Source: Forficula auricularia (Eukaryota > Arthropoda > Insecta > Dermaptera > Forficulidae). Taken from it: a DNA stretch of 64,000 nucleotides. A program made the position numbers and the translations under genes. This document shows, piece after piece, positions 22,837 to 33,811 of this stretch; positions within the stretch are counted from its first letter, which is position 1; every line of letters starts with the position of its first letter. The DNA is taken from the NCBI GenBank assembly GCA_024734495.1, contig JALMQS010000187.1, positions 4,816,004 through 4,880,003 on the forward strand, read 5' to 3'. The notes beneath the pieces are model-generated. The model had not been told where the DNA came from. It did not search any database and saw only the letters and a program-made list of their open reading frames with translations.

Positions 22837-23385
22837 AGTTTATGGCATAACAGTTTTTCCTTCCTCCCCCCTATATATTTTTTACTTATATAATTATTTT
22901 TAATTATTTAATTTTAAAAAATAGGATGAAAATTTTTTATCCTTTAGGCAAATTTTTCTTGGCTTACAGTAGTTACCCCTAAGTTTGTGTGCCCCCCGAA
23001 ATGCAGGCCCGGCTGTTACACCTCTGGAGCTGGGGGGAGTATTCATGAATACATTTATGAGAAATTTTAGAATAAACCTTTAATTAAGGCATACAATTTT
23101 TGATTTGATATTTTTTCGCCCTAAAGTTATGCAACCCAGACGTATCATTTATACACCCTCTAGGCGATCCTATACAGTGGAAAATCGAATGACGAACTTT
23201 TAAAATTGAAAATATATAGGCATTTCCTTAAGCAGGAGGCAGGAAAGTTCATAAAATTTCACCCAAATTTCATTATTTAGGTTTTTTCTCCGGCCAACAG
23301 TTCGGGCTCAAGCGCTAGTTGAAAATTGGCGTATTTTTTCTGTTACAGCAAATCCCAAAAACTACCACTTTTTTCGATTTTTTCC
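22837..23385. other. No gene seen
   Basis: AT-rich. The GGGCTCAAGCGC-type block near 23305 also occurs near 62735 as part of the 178-bp repeat element. Confidence 0.35.
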
Positions 23386-23389
23386 CATT

Positions 23390-23700
23390 TTGACTATGAA
23401 GGAGTACGTTTTCGACAAAGATCACTCTATACATTTTTACACTAGATTAAATTTGCTACAATTAAAACATAGTGTTATTTTAATCGGATAATGGTAACTT
23501 GTACCGCAATGAGTTTTGAATTTTTGAACTGGAATTTTTTGCATAAAATCGCAGTTTTCCCTTCATAAAGCAAAAACCACTCATCCTAGAAACTTGATTC
23601 CTATCTCATTCTCTAGGAAATCTTGTTGGCTTGAAAGTTTACTTGGACCACTTTTTTAAAAACTCTTACATTTATAGATATACAGCATTTCCGTCACGAA
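23390..23700 (+). repeat. 178-bp repeat element, single unit with flank
   Basis: The conserved flank (GACAAAGATCACTCTATAC) is followed by one 178-bp unit (AAAATCGCAGTTTTCCC...ATTTATAGATATAC). Same order as at 62830-63090. Confidence 0.75.
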
Positions 23701-23784
23701 ATTTTGTTAACAAACCTCATATTCGGATTCAGCACAACTGTCGCGGTCGTAAATTCGCGACATAAATTTTCGATAAATTAAATT

Positions 23785-24054
23785 AATAATATTAAATGAA
23801 TTTAACTTTAAAGGACATCATAGATATTAGTTGAAATATTTTTACATTGCATATCAAAGAGGTTCGTCCCCTTAGAATCGAACCCAATCGCTAACTAAGC
23901 TTGCCGGGCCAGTAACCAAACCCTTAAGGGGTCGGCAAGCTTAGTTAGCGCTTGGGTTCGATTCCTAAGGGGACGAATCTCTCTGATATGCAATGTAAAA
24001 ATATTTCAACTAATATCTATGATGTCCTTTAAAGTTAAATTCATTTAATAATAT
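23785..24054. repeat. Palindrome with tRNA T-arm-like sequence in both arms
   Basis: Arms 23785-23906 and 23933-24054 are near-perfect complements around a 26-bp spacer. The right arm carries TTGGGTTCGATTCCTAA, a well-formed T-stem/loop with the pol III B box, followed by GGGGACGAATCTCTCTGATA. The same T-arm-plus-flank order appears in the palindrome at 27527-27897, so the two are one family. Confidence 0.85.
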
Positions 24055-24469
24055 TATATACTGGGTTGATTTTTGAAATAATTTCCATCTTTTTTCAAAA
24101 AAGACACCCAAAAAGATACTTAAATCTTTGTTTTCACTGTAAATTAATAATGTTTAGAAATTTAATATATATTCGGTGAATTGGTGAAGCATTTTCTTTT
24201 ATAATAAATTATTTGTTTGAAGGTCATATTTTGCTAGTATGGCAACTCTTATTATAAAGGACGTGCTTTTCAACAATAGACTAATATTTGGTGGACATGG
24301 TGGAAAAAGCAATTGGAATAACAATAAATTTAAATTGACATATTTAATACTTTAGGCCGGCTGACTCTTTAGTGCCAGATGTAAATTGAATTCTTGAAAC
24401 TTCTTCCGAAGTTGCTGGAGAAAATCGTGGAGAATTTCTCATAGAAGGAATTCTAAAACTGGGCGTTTT

Positions 24470-24900
24470 CAATTATGTCACCACGCCTTACTCATTAGGG
24501 TATTAACCAATCAGAGGGTTTTTTTGAAGTCAGTTTTGAGAGAACCAAGCAGTCAGTCAGTCAGTTTTGAGAGAGCCAGGCAGTCAGTCAGTGAGCAGAG
24601 AGTGAGCAGCGAGTTAGCATGTAGACAGTAATTGAATTGAATCTAAAAATTGTACTACCCCATTTACACTAAAATAAAACTACGTAAAAGAAATATGTGT
24701 TCTATTTAAACCCTTGCCGAGAGTAGCGAACCTTTTTCCATCAACAGGACACACATCTTCCAGCAAACGGCGTGCTAGACAGAGAACCCACAACTTCGAG
24801 GCTTCACGTTACCCTTAGTAGGCATTTATATCCTCCGGGGCTATGATATTGACATAATTTGGTCGCACTGGAGGGTTAAACCTCTGGGCGCAACAACACC
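24470..24900 (+). mobile_element. Possible solo or partial LTR
   Basis: CCAAT at 24506, repeated AGTCAGTCAGTCAG/TTTTGAGAGA motifs (24530-24600), an AATAAA at 24673 and a later TTTGGTCGCACTGGAGGG (near 24858) are in the order promoter, repeats, polyA signal, LTR/internal junction seen in insect LTR elements. No defined TG...CA ends, PBS match or coding was found. Confidence 0.35.
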
Positions 24901-25032
24901 CAAAAACATAAAGGGTCGAAGAAATTACATTTACCCCAAAACTTTCCTGGTAAAAACACAATTTAACTGGACTATGTGTTTTAATAAAAAAAAATTCTCA
25001 CTAAATACGAGTATTTTGCTTTGTGGATTGAG

Positions 25033-25075
25033 CCCCCCCCCCCCATGAAAATTTTCTGGCCACGCCGCTTCCCTT
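25033..25075 (-). mobile_element. DNA-transposon end fragment (CAGTGGCGTAG type)
   Basis: The minus strand reads AGCGGCGTGGCCAGAAAATT then a G run. A matching end with CAGTGGCGTAGACAG lies at 52215-52264. Only the terminus is present. Confidence 0.4.
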
Positions 25076-25741
25076 GAGTTTCTGGAACTAACCATATAAT
25101 TTATATTTTCAATAAATTCGTATTTAACTTTTATATATATAGTCTTAGAATGTTTGTTTTTTAATTTATTTTATACCACTATTTCAATTTAAATCACTGG
25201 TGAAAGGATCGTACCTACCTATATGTGTTTAGGTAAAGCATTAATGTGTAAAGTTGAAATTGTTTGCTGGAAGGCGCTTACGTTGCTTTTAACCAGATTC
25301 TGTTTGCTTGTCATTCTCTGCAAGATTTATGATTGAAATTCACCTGTGCAGGAGGGATGGATTTGTTATTATACTATATATAGAAGAAGCAAGCAAACCC
25401 TCTTTATAATAGATAGAGGATATATATATAAAACCAAGTATTTGTTCTTGAGAGAGTAAAAGAAAACCCGTCTAAAATTATTATTTATTACTTAATATGA
25501 TTTATTAATATCTTAAAAATAATATATTAATTTAGAATGAAATGAACACCCCATCCATCATTTCTGATTCTACTATCCAGGGTGTTTGATTTGTTGAATT
25601 TTTATTTATTTATTTTTTTTAATTTAGTTAAACATCCGAAAGACTTCAAAAATTCAAATTACAGTTTTCAACGAAAATTTACATTTTTAATTGTCCTGTA
25701 TCCCTTAACATATTAAATATTTAATCATATGTCTGTTTGTT

Positions 25742-26190
25742 TTTTTTTTGTTTTTTTTTTAATGATAATGATGAGAGAAGGAGTTACACCAAAAAGGTGC
25801 AACCCCTAAAGGCCTCGGTTGGCCCCTCCATCGTGAAAAGAAGAAGAAAGAATTTTATGGGTTGGGCGGAGGTCGAAGGTATCTGTGGATACGGGTCTTA
25901 AATAGCTTAAGGTTATAAGTCGCGGGAAAGATGGTGGCAGGGAGCGAGTTCCAGTCTCTGGAGGTCATAGGAATAAAAGAGTTGGCGAAAGCGCTTGTTC
26001 GACTTTTATCCAATTTGACAGCGAAGGGGTGCTGGAGCGTTAGAAAACCGCGTGTTTCTCGTAAAGAGGGCATTAGGGGGGATAAGAGATTTCAGCTCGA
26101 CTGAACAGACACCGTGATAGTATCTGTAGTACAGGGAAAGGGCAGAAACGGTTCTTCGGTGAGCCAGGGAGTCGAGTGAGTTGGTTATCA
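25742..26190 (-). pseudogene. Jockey-like LINE, copy c
   Basis: Only the last ~110 codons and 3' UTR were copied: TNSLDSLAHRRTVSALSLYY to the stop after LRPPPNP, on the minus strand, with a frameshift near 26035. The empty site at 35935 (GTCTGTTTGTTATCAGATT) shows the TSD is TTTGTT (25736-25741, 26191-26196). The poly(T) at its left is the tail. Confidence 0.9.
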
Positions 26191-26541
26191 TTTGTTATCA
26201 GATTATCACGACATCTCAAAAAAAAAACACGTGTCATGAAAATTAACAAAGAACTGAAGAATTAACCAAAAAATTGAAGTTTATTCTTAATTAATTAAAA
26301 ATCTACAATCAGTTAAACATCAACTGGTTAGTTAATGGACTGTATTTTTATTTATTATAAATTGAAATTAAACAATTTGATCAGAGGCATAGTATTATCA
26401 GTAATATAGTGTCATAGTAATCTGGTCACACCATTTCGTTTATGGAGTTACCTGCTTACTATTACGATAAGTTCAAAGTGATAAATATTAATATTATTTT
26501 TAATAATTTAATATTCAATAAAAAATACCTCAAATAAATCA

Positions 26542-26758
26542 ATAATAATAATAAATTTTTATTGAACCAATTATTTTACATGCATTAGCGTATACATTTT
26601 ATTTGAGCTTCGACTTCGGAGATTACATCCCCACCATCGACTGTTCTTGATCTTCTCGTGCTTGCGATAATGTTTTTAGTCCGTGTTTGTAGTAAGAGGA
26701 AAAATTTACGAGATAAAAAACCTCTTTGCCGTTATTTATAAAAGAAAGGAAAGAATCC
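26542..26758 (-). repeat. ~215-bp retroposon-like repeat, copy 5, with proven TSD
   Basis: Flanked by AATAAATCA (26533-26541, 26759-26767); the paralogous site near 36270 has this sequence once. This defines the repeat as a mobile unit of ~217 bp. The copy is more diverged than those at 7658 and 50160. Confidence 0.85.
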
Positions 26759-26951
26759 AATAAATCAAATTGGCAAATTCTAAAATATAATAATATTTGT
26801 AATGAATTATTAGTGAGATATAAAATTAAAAAACCAATTAATTATTAAAAGGAAATTACTATTACGAATTTATCTACATTCAATAGGGTTTTGATGTCAT
26901 GAGTAAAAACAATAGAATATTTCTAATTATATTATATTAATATAATTAAAC

Positions 26952-27110
26952 CAAACCAATTTTTTTTACATTAATTAATGTATACATTGTATTTTAGCTT
27001 CGACTCCGGAGATTACTTCTCCACCATCGAGTGTCCTTGATCATCTTTAGTCCTTGTTTTTAATAAGAGGAAAAAACTAATTAAAGAAAAAACCTCTTTT
27101 CCGATAATTT
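26952..27110 (-). repeat. ~215-bp retroposon-like repeat, copy 6 (partial)
   Basis: It matches from AACCAATT to TTTTCCGATAATTTT reading the plus strand. The AACCAATCGACTTG end is missing. Confidence 0.75.
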
Positions 27111-27441
27111 TCAAATTCCATATTGTCTCCCTATCCCATCCACTCGTCCCATCAATATTTCTAATTAAAATTCTGATGAAAGTCAAGCCTTCGGAACTAT
27201 ATATATTCTCTAACAAATAAATTATTTATGAAAATATAAATTCATTTTATGTTTAATATAAAAACGCAATATAATATAGTACCTGTATACCGGGTGAGTT
27301 TTTAAACTACGATATTATGTGTCGACCTAGAACAAGCTTTCAAGGGTATTTCGAGGTCAGGTTCTGTTTTTTAAATCGAAACCTATATGTTTCTGTACAT
27401 ATTCTTAATCTAGAAAAAAAAACTGAACAACTTTCATTAGA

Positions 27442-27901
27442 TGTATAATTAAAGTTTTGAGCATCTTTTTTGAAAATAGTTTGTAATTTTTTCAAAAAAT
27501 AAGCTCGGGTTCAGATTAACCAAAATGGATTTTAAAAGAGACAGAATTAATCAATTTTTCGACAAATTCCTAAGATTTTAGTAGAAATATTAGCAAATTG
27601 CGATATCGAGAGATTCATCCCCCAGGAGTCGAACCTGAGAACTAACGGGCAGTCAGCTCACACCCTCGAGACAAAAACCTCTCTCTGAATAGCAATATAT
27701 GGTATAAGCACAGAAATTTTTCACTCCATTCTTCTAGAACGGAAATTAAAAAATTTAGCTTACTGCCTGGATAGCGTGTTAGTTCTCGGTCTGACTCCTG
27801 GGGGATGAATCCACTCTGATATCGCAATTTAATAATATTTCTACTAAAATCTTAGAGTTTGTCCGAAAAAGATTGATTAAATTCTGTCTCTTTTTAAAAA
27901 T
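27442..27901. mobile_element. Palindromic insertion with 11-bp TSD
   Basis: CTTTCATTAGA occurs at 27431-27441 and 27902-27912; removing the interval restores the long arm of the host element. Most of the insert (27527-27660 and 27755-27897) is a diverged inverted repeat. The minus strand of the left arm contains CAGGTTCGACTCCTGGGGGA, a B-box T-arm followed by GATGAATCTCTCGATATCGC, parallel to the palindrome at 23785. Confidence 0.75.
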
Positions 27902-28282
27902 CTTTCATTAGAACTATTTTTTTATACGACATTAATTAAAAAAATTTAAATCAATTAGATCTCAAAAAATCCTAATAATTATTTTTAACAATCATTCAAC
28001 TTAATTATCAAATAATAATGATAAATATTTAATTATTAAATAAATAATTTAATAATAATTATTAATTTAATAATTTTGACCTCAGGATCTTCAATATCGA
28101 AATTGGAACTGGAATTCATCCAGAAGACTTGCGATACACTCTGGAATGTCACAGAACATTGTCGTAAAAGTATTAAATTATTAATCATTACAAAAAATTT
28201 TATTTATTAATTAAATAATTGATCATTATTTTTTGTTAATTAAGTTGAATGATTGTTAAAAATATTTATTTGAATTTTTATT

Positions 28283-28884
28283 GAGATCTAATTTGCGGTA
28301 CACTCATAGACTCTGAAATGTCTCAGAACAGTGTCGCAAAATTATTAAATTATTTATTTAATAATTAAATATTTGATCATTATTATTTGATAATTTAGTT
28401 GAATGATTATTAAAAATATTTATTTGAATTTTTATTGAGATCTAATTTGCGGTACACTCATAGACTCTGAAATGTCTCAGAACAGTGTCGCAAAATTATT
28501 AAATTATTTATTTAATAATTAAATATTTGATCATTATTATTTGATAATTTAGTTGAATGATTATTAAAAATATTTATTTTAATTTTTATTGAGATCTAAT
28601 TTGCGGTACACTCATAGACTCTGAAATGTCTCAGAACAGTGTCGCAAAATTATTAAATTATTTATTTAATAATTAAATATTTGATCATTATTATTTGATA
28701 ATTTAGTTGAATGATTATTAAAAATATTTATTTTCATTTTTATTGAGATCTAATTTGCGGTACACTCATAGACTCTGAAATGTCTCAGAACAGTGTCGCA
28801 AAATTATTAAATTATTTATTTAATAATTAAATATTTGATAATTAAGTTGAATGATTGTTAAAAATAATTATTAGGATTTTTTTG
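28283..28884. repeat. 154-bp tandem array (about four copies)
   Basis: GAGATCTAATTTGCGGTACA starts at 28283, 28437, 28591 and 28745; a fifth start at 28884 diverges after GAGATCTAATT. Units are almost identical, including CTCATAGACTCTGAAATGTC. A more diverged relative lies at 28085-28245. The array is inside the TA-flanked element. Confidence 0.95.
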
Positions 28885-29191
28885 AGATCTAATTGATTTA
28901 ATATTTTTTTTATTTTTATGTCGCACTATAAAAAAAATAGTTCTAAATGAAAGTTGTTCAGTTTTTCTCCAGATTAAGAATGTGTACAGAAACATATAAA
29001 TATATATATAGGTTTCCATTTAAAAACAGAAGTTGACCTCGAAATACCCTTGAAAGCTTGTTCTAGGACGACAAACATTAGCGTAGTTTAGTTTCACCCC
29101 TGATATAAATAAACTTTTAATTGAAACTTTTTTCATCTAATGCACTGTTTTTGAGTTATAAGACTGTCTTAAGAATAAAAAACTCACCCGG

Positions 29192-30388
29192 TATTTATTT
29201 TATATATAAGATTTTTGCCCTACTTCTTTGGAATTAAACTTCTAAATATAACGTAAAATATTGACATCTATTAATTTAAAAGTTATTAAAATTGTCATGG
29301 GAGTAATTAAAGCTATTTTTTCATTATCTAATCTCTCTCACTCTAAAAGAAAAATCTTTGGAGAAATTAATAAATTTCAAAAAGTTTAATTACCTATAAA
29401 AATATTTTGTGCATGTAATAAGGATCATTAAACTTTTTGCTTGGGTTGTCCGATTGCCAGACGAATTTTATCGTCCTTCTCCCCCCCCCCCCCCCCACGC
29501 CCCTTACTTTTTCCATTACTCTTGAACTTGTGCAAGTAGAAATGTAATAATATTTTTTTTTCAAAAAAAGCAAAAAAAAAAAAAAAATATATATTAGTTA
29601 AATAAAAACTTAAATTTGAAAGATGTAAATAGTACAAGTTTCGATAAAAAGAAAAATAATAAGTTGACCTCGTTGTGAAAGTAAATAAAAGCGTTTTTTC
29701 TCTCTCTCTCTCTCTCTCTTTCTATTTTGAGCTGCATTTGCTTTAAATTGCTTCTTGAAATGGGTTTGGTCATTAGGTCATCCTCCCCGATCCAGGGCCA
29801 AGATCACTTCACTAGTAATATATTTTTATGTCTATTTTTTCAAAAAAAAAGAATATAAAAAATTCAAAAATAACAATTTTCAGTAACTATCGATTAAACT
29901 ATTAGAATTCTTTGATTAAAATCGCATTATATATAATATATAAGAGCCTAGATTAATTTGTAACAACGCTCAGAGAATGCTGCCGACAGGGAGCGCTGAT
30001 GCCGTCGGTATATTTGCAGCAAATTTGAAATATAATTGTAATTGTAATTTGAAATGAAAAACTCCAATTGATTTTAAATTAAGAAACATTAAATATATTG
30101 ATAATTATTCCTCCCACCCCCCCACCACTCAAAAATTAAATATTCAATTCGCTTTTCTTTGCGCACAGAAAAATAAATTAATCACATCTTATTTGATTTA
30201 TATTTTATATATTATTTGTTTATTTTTTAATAATTTGCCACTTTTTTGTAATTTTTTAAAAATCTAAATTTTGTTATTCTTAGGACGAAAATGAGGCGAA
30301 AACTTTTCCAAGAGACTATGTATTTTCGGGAGTTTACAGGTATACATTTGGAGTGTTGTGTTTTAAGAGGAATAAAATTTTTGGTCTT
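29192..30388. other. No gene; homopolymers and a (CT)n run
   Basis: C14 near 29480 and (CT)n near 29698-29718. A sequence GAATGCTGCCGACAGGGAGC near 29976 is more GC-rich but not in an ORF. Confidence 0.35.
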
Positions 30389-30428
30389 CGAAGACGCTGC
30401 TCGCCAGGGCATTCCAGCCCGGAAGGTC

Positions 30429-30476
30429 GAGCTTCGTGGGCGTGCCGAAGGCACGCACGAAAAGCTCGTACACTAA
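30429..30476 (+). mobile_element. Possible Helitron 3' terminus with strong hairpin
   Basis: GAGCTTCGTGGGCGTGCC is mirrored by GGCACGCACGAAAAGCTC in a near-perfect stem, six bases before CTAA and a following T. This meets the CTRR|T rule. No 5' end was found, so it may be a fragment. Confidence 0.45.
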
Positions 30477-31065
30477 TAAATATATTTATTAACACACTAC
30501 AACAACATTAAAAAAATACAAAACGTTTCGATTAAAAATGAAGTTATATACCAGGGATGGCCACTAACCCTAACTTTGGGAGCCGCAAATTTATAAAACT
30601 GTATCAAAGCGAGCCACATTGTTTGGAGATTAATAGTTTATTAAAAAAAGACACCTTTTTTTTATTTTATAAAATATAAATGAAGTAACATATATTTTTT
30701 GCTCTACTTGCTTATAATATTACAAATTACAAATTAATTTAATTTTTGTATTATTATTTTTTAATTTAATTATTATACAGGATGGGGCATAACGATCTAC
30801 CACATTTTGAAGAGATATAAAAATTAAAAAATGTAACTAGAAAAAACTAAATTTATTTTTGAAAAGAAAATAAATGTAAATTTTTTAAATGTATTTTTAA
30901 TATTATCAGACAAAAAGGGGGAGGGGGTCAAAAATATTCTAGCCCTTTATATCAAACTCAACCAAATTTTGTATACATATTCTGTGGATCCCAAGAAGGC
31001 TAGAAATGCAAAATCTAACCAAATTTTGTATAGACAAATTGATTTTTAAACTGAAAGTTTTAATT

Positions 31066-31538
31066 ATTTTATTAAAGCAATTTGAACCGCGAAAGTTAAA
31101 TAATATGATAAATAATTTCTTATGTTAATTCTACATTAAGTAAATTATTTTATTATTTTTAGATTTTATTTGAAAAGGAAAAATAAATAGAGCATCCGAC
31201 GGGTTTCGAACCCGTGTCTCTCTCCTTTGCGCGAAGAGCGGCTTATCCAACTAGCCCACGGACCCTCCCGCCGAATAAGCTCTTAAGATGGAATGTCATT
31301 TTTTTTTTTTTTTTTTCTCAAGAGCTTATTCGGCGGGAGGGTCCGTGGGCTAGTTGGATAAGCCGCTCTTCGCGCAAAGGAGAGAGACACGGGTTCGAAA
31401 CCCGTCGGATGCTCTATTTATTTTTCCTTTTCAAATAAAATCAAAAAATAATAAAATAATTTACTTAATGTAGAATTAACATAAGAAATTATTTATCATA
31501 TTATTTAACTTTCGCGGTTCAAATTGCTTTAATAAAAT
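31066..31538. repeat. Perfect-looking palindrome, 219-bp arms, tRNA-like in each arm
   Basis: Arms 31066-31284 and 31320-31538 appear to be exact complements around a 35-bp spacer made largely of T. Each arm contains a tRNA-like cloverleaf. Long identical arms mean either a very recent duplication or continuous arm-to-arm correction. Confidence 0.9.
31339..31413 (+). other. tRNA-like cloverleaf (mirror copy at 31191-31265)
   Basis: The order is acceptor GGGTCCG/CGGATGC (6 of 7 pairs), D stem GGCT/AGCC with loop AGTTGGATA, anticodon stem CTCTT/AGGAG and loop CGCGCAA, and T arm ACGGGTTCGAAACCCGT. The loop position usually holding T33 is G, so it is unlikely to be a working tRNA; a CGC anticodon would read Ala. 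Internal A and B boxes could still drive pol III. Confidence 0.6.
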
Positions 31539-32092
31539 TTTGTATACATAGTTTGGTCGAAAGGGCTAGAATTTTCATTTTTGACCCTCCCTCCATTTTG
31601 GGTGGTTAGTTTTTGCATTTCTAGCCTTCTGAGGATCCACAGAATATGTATACAAAATTTGGTTGATTTTGGTCGAAAGAGCTAGAATTTTCATTTTTGA
31701 CCCTCCCCCCATTTTGGGTGATTAGTTTTTGCATTTCTAGCCTTTTTGGGGCCCGCAGAATATGTATCATATACAAAATTTGGTTGAGTTTGGTCGAAAG
31801 GGCTTTTAGGGAATTTTTATTTTTGCCCCCCCTCCAACCTTTTTTTGTCTGATAATGTTTAAAATACATTAAAAAAAAATTTCATTTATTTTATTTTCAA
31901 AAATAAATTCAATTTCTTTTTAGTTAATTATTTTAAATTTTTTTATACCTCTTCAAAATGTGGTAGATCTTAATGCCCCACCCTGTACTTTTTAAAATCA
32001 GTATTATTCAAGAGGGTTCAAGAGCCGCACGAGATTGACTGAAGAGCCGCATACGGCTCGCGAGCCACGTTGCGGCCACCTCTGTTATATAC

Positions 32093-32270
32093 AGCCGAAC
32101 CTCGATAATTCGAGCTCTACAGCTGTTAACTACGGTAAATCAAAAAAATGCTGTGTATTTTGATACGATCGATAACTATAAATCCCTTTCAACCGTAACA
32201 AGAGAGGGAGTTCTATAATTCGAAATAGGCCACTTCCCCCTCTTTATAATTTGGATTTTTCCTAGCAATG
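32093..32270 (+). mobile_element. pogo/Tigger-like terminal fragment
   Basis: TACAGCCGAACCTCGATAAT is the kind of end seen in pogo-like elements (TA then CAG...AACCTCGATAATTCGA). It directly abuts the hAT TSD. The opposite end was not found. Confidence 0.35.
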
Positions 32271-32272
32271 TT

Positions 32273-32598
32273 TATCATCATCATTATTGAGTATACAGTC
32301 CTAAGACTGGTTTGATGCAACAATCCGTCTCCACTCGACTCTGTCCCCCGCCAGCTGTTTGACCTCTCTAAATGTCTGGCATCCCATATCCCTAATTATT
32401 TGGTTGAAATATTCTAATCTGGGTCATCCCCTTCCCCTTTTCTTTCCCACCTCCCCCTCCAAGATATCCCTAAGCAGCCCCCCATGTCTCAGTGTGTGCC
32501 CTCATCATCTGACCTCTTCTCTTCTTCAGACTCTTCCACAAGTTTCTTCTTTCTCCTATTCTTCCAAGAACTTCTTCATTTGTAATTTTATCCATCAT
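32273..32598 (-). pseudogene. RTE-like LINE, copy 3 (3' fragment)
   Basis: The minus strand matches the last ~320 bp of the copy at 17075, from the TTACAAATGAAGAAG region to the ATGATGATGAT tail. Small indels break the frame. Confidence 0.85.
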
Positions 32599-33013
32599 TT
32601 TTAAAATTAGTTATGTTATTATCTATTGAAAAGTTAATATACGTTATGTAATTTTTTTTGTTCTTTGTTGTCGTTTTCATTATTTTTATTTTTTTAATTG
32701 AGACAATATATAAAATGTGTGTAAGCTCGTACATATTTTCAAAAATATAATAAAAACTCTTAATAATTTGAATTTTTTTCTATCCTCTTGATAATTCGAA
32801 TTTTTCATAATTGTTTTTATTTCAAACATTTACGGCTTTCATAATATTTATTTTTTAATTCTATTATTTTTCATTTGTATTTTAATTTATTTTACTAAAT
32901 ATTAGATACTACACTTCTTTTGACTCAACTGGAGCGAAAGGACCTCATTAAGGAATAAGAAAACTTCACAATGTCCATTTTCAGAGAGCCATTCCAATAC
33001 TTTAGTTATTCTA

Positions 33014-33811
33014 TCTACTCTTATTAAACGAGCAAAAATTGTATATTTATTTATTTATATATTTGTATCTTGGTTCTATTTTGAAAACGACTCTACCAAT
33101 TTTGATAAAATTCACGTGTTAGGGGTTTTTGGGGTGACAATTCGATCTGTCACGGTCTCATCTTCGACAAAATTGTTTTTGATGGGGTTTTTCGTAATCA
33201 AATTAATTATTCTCAGGTATACAAATCCCATTCTTAGGGATTTGAAAAGGGTTTCTCTTTTCTTTTGTACCCAGGCAGACAATGGGTTGATAATTCATTG
33301 TTCTCAAAGGCCTTGAAGAAGTATTGTGATTGTGGATTTTAACATATTTTGTTCTCCCTAAACGTTAGAAATATTAATAAACGTTTTATAATTGTTTTTA
33401 TAAAAAACTTTATTTATTTAATAGAATAAAAAATAATCAAGAATTTATTTAAAAATATATTTCGCATAAGCAGGTCTCTATTTTCTGAAAAAACAACACA
33501 TTTTGATAGGTTTTATTTATTAACAATTGGATGAGTAAAAATGAATCATATGGTTGAATCAAAACAGGTGCAGGAGGTGGGTGATCCGGGGTTAGTGCAA
33601 GGTTTCGGGGGTGGGGTCGAGCGGGGTGAAGGTGGTGGCGGGGGATACAGTGGTCGAATATTATATATTTTTGTATTTTTTTTAATTTGAAAACGGCTCT
33701 CAAATAAAAATCGACCTTTTTATCAGAATTTTAAATTAAAAATAATATTAAAATAAAAGCTTTTAACTGAAGAAAAAAGTTACCGAGCATCGCTCGTTGC
33801 CTCCAGGTACT
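33014..33811 (+). mobile_element. G-rich Helitron-like element, copy 2
   Basis: The 5' end is TCTACTCTTATTAAACGAGC. The 3' end is hairpin ACCGAGCATCGCTCG then CCTCCAGGTACT. A G-rich tract lies at 33560-33650. The 5' block includes TTTTGAAAACGACTCTACC, and 33140-33170 has the GACAATTCGATCTGTCACGG block shared with the other Helitron-like family. No coding capacity. Confidence 0.75.

Larger units (their letters stand above)
25480..26850. repeat. Duplicated segment, copy A (two insertions)
   Basis: Flanks and interior match 35670-36340 closely (for example CCAGGGTGTTTGATTTGTTG and CATATGTCTGTTTGTT). Copy A contains a LINE (25742-26190) and a 215-bp repeat (26542-26758) that copy B lacks. Part of the segment's right end recurs at 37764-37920. 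Confidence 0.85.
27290..29191. mobile_element. TA-flanked 1.9-kb terminal-inverted-repeat element
   Basis: The ends CCGGGTGAGTTTTT and AAAAACTCACCCGG are flanked by TA. The inverted ends extend more than 130 bp inward (for example CTGAACAACTTTCATT against AATGAAAGTTGTTCAG). It holds a 154-bp tandem array and a palindromic insertion. No transposase was seen. The TA target suggests mobilisation by a Tc1/mariner-type enzyme. Confidence 0.8.
30778..31985. mobile_element. TA-flanked inverted-repeat element nested in hAT
   Basis: CAGGATGGGGCATAACGATC at the left mirrors GATCTTAATGCCCCACCCTG at the right, with TA on both sides. Arms run ~200 bp (GATCTACCACATTTTGAAGA inward). The right half holds about three direct repeats around TTTGACCCTCCCTCC and TTTTGCATTTCTAGCC. 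A perfect palindrome occupies the centre. No coding was found. Confidence 0.8.
30552..32084. mobile_element. hAT non-autonomous element
   Basis: The left end CAGGGATGGCCACTAACCC and right end GGCCACCTCTG are imperfect inverted repeats flanked by the 8-bp TSD TTATATAC (30544-30551, 32085-32092), diagnostic of the hAT superfamily. The subterminal GAGCCGC/GCGAGCCACG motifs are typical of this group. No transposase is present. Most of its interior is a later insertion (30778-31985). Confidence 0.85.

Noticed and set aside
27642..27827. 61-codon minus-strand ORF
   Set aside because: It lies entirely in the inverted-repeat insertion and has no coding signature.
31339..31413. Functional tRNA-Ala gene
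   Set aside because: The base 5' of the anticodon is G instead of T, one acceptor pair is lost, and it is mirrored in a palindrome inside transposons.
31214..31438. 74-codon ORF with FFFFF
   Set aside because: It reads across the palindrome centre and the tRNA-like arms; not a protein gene.
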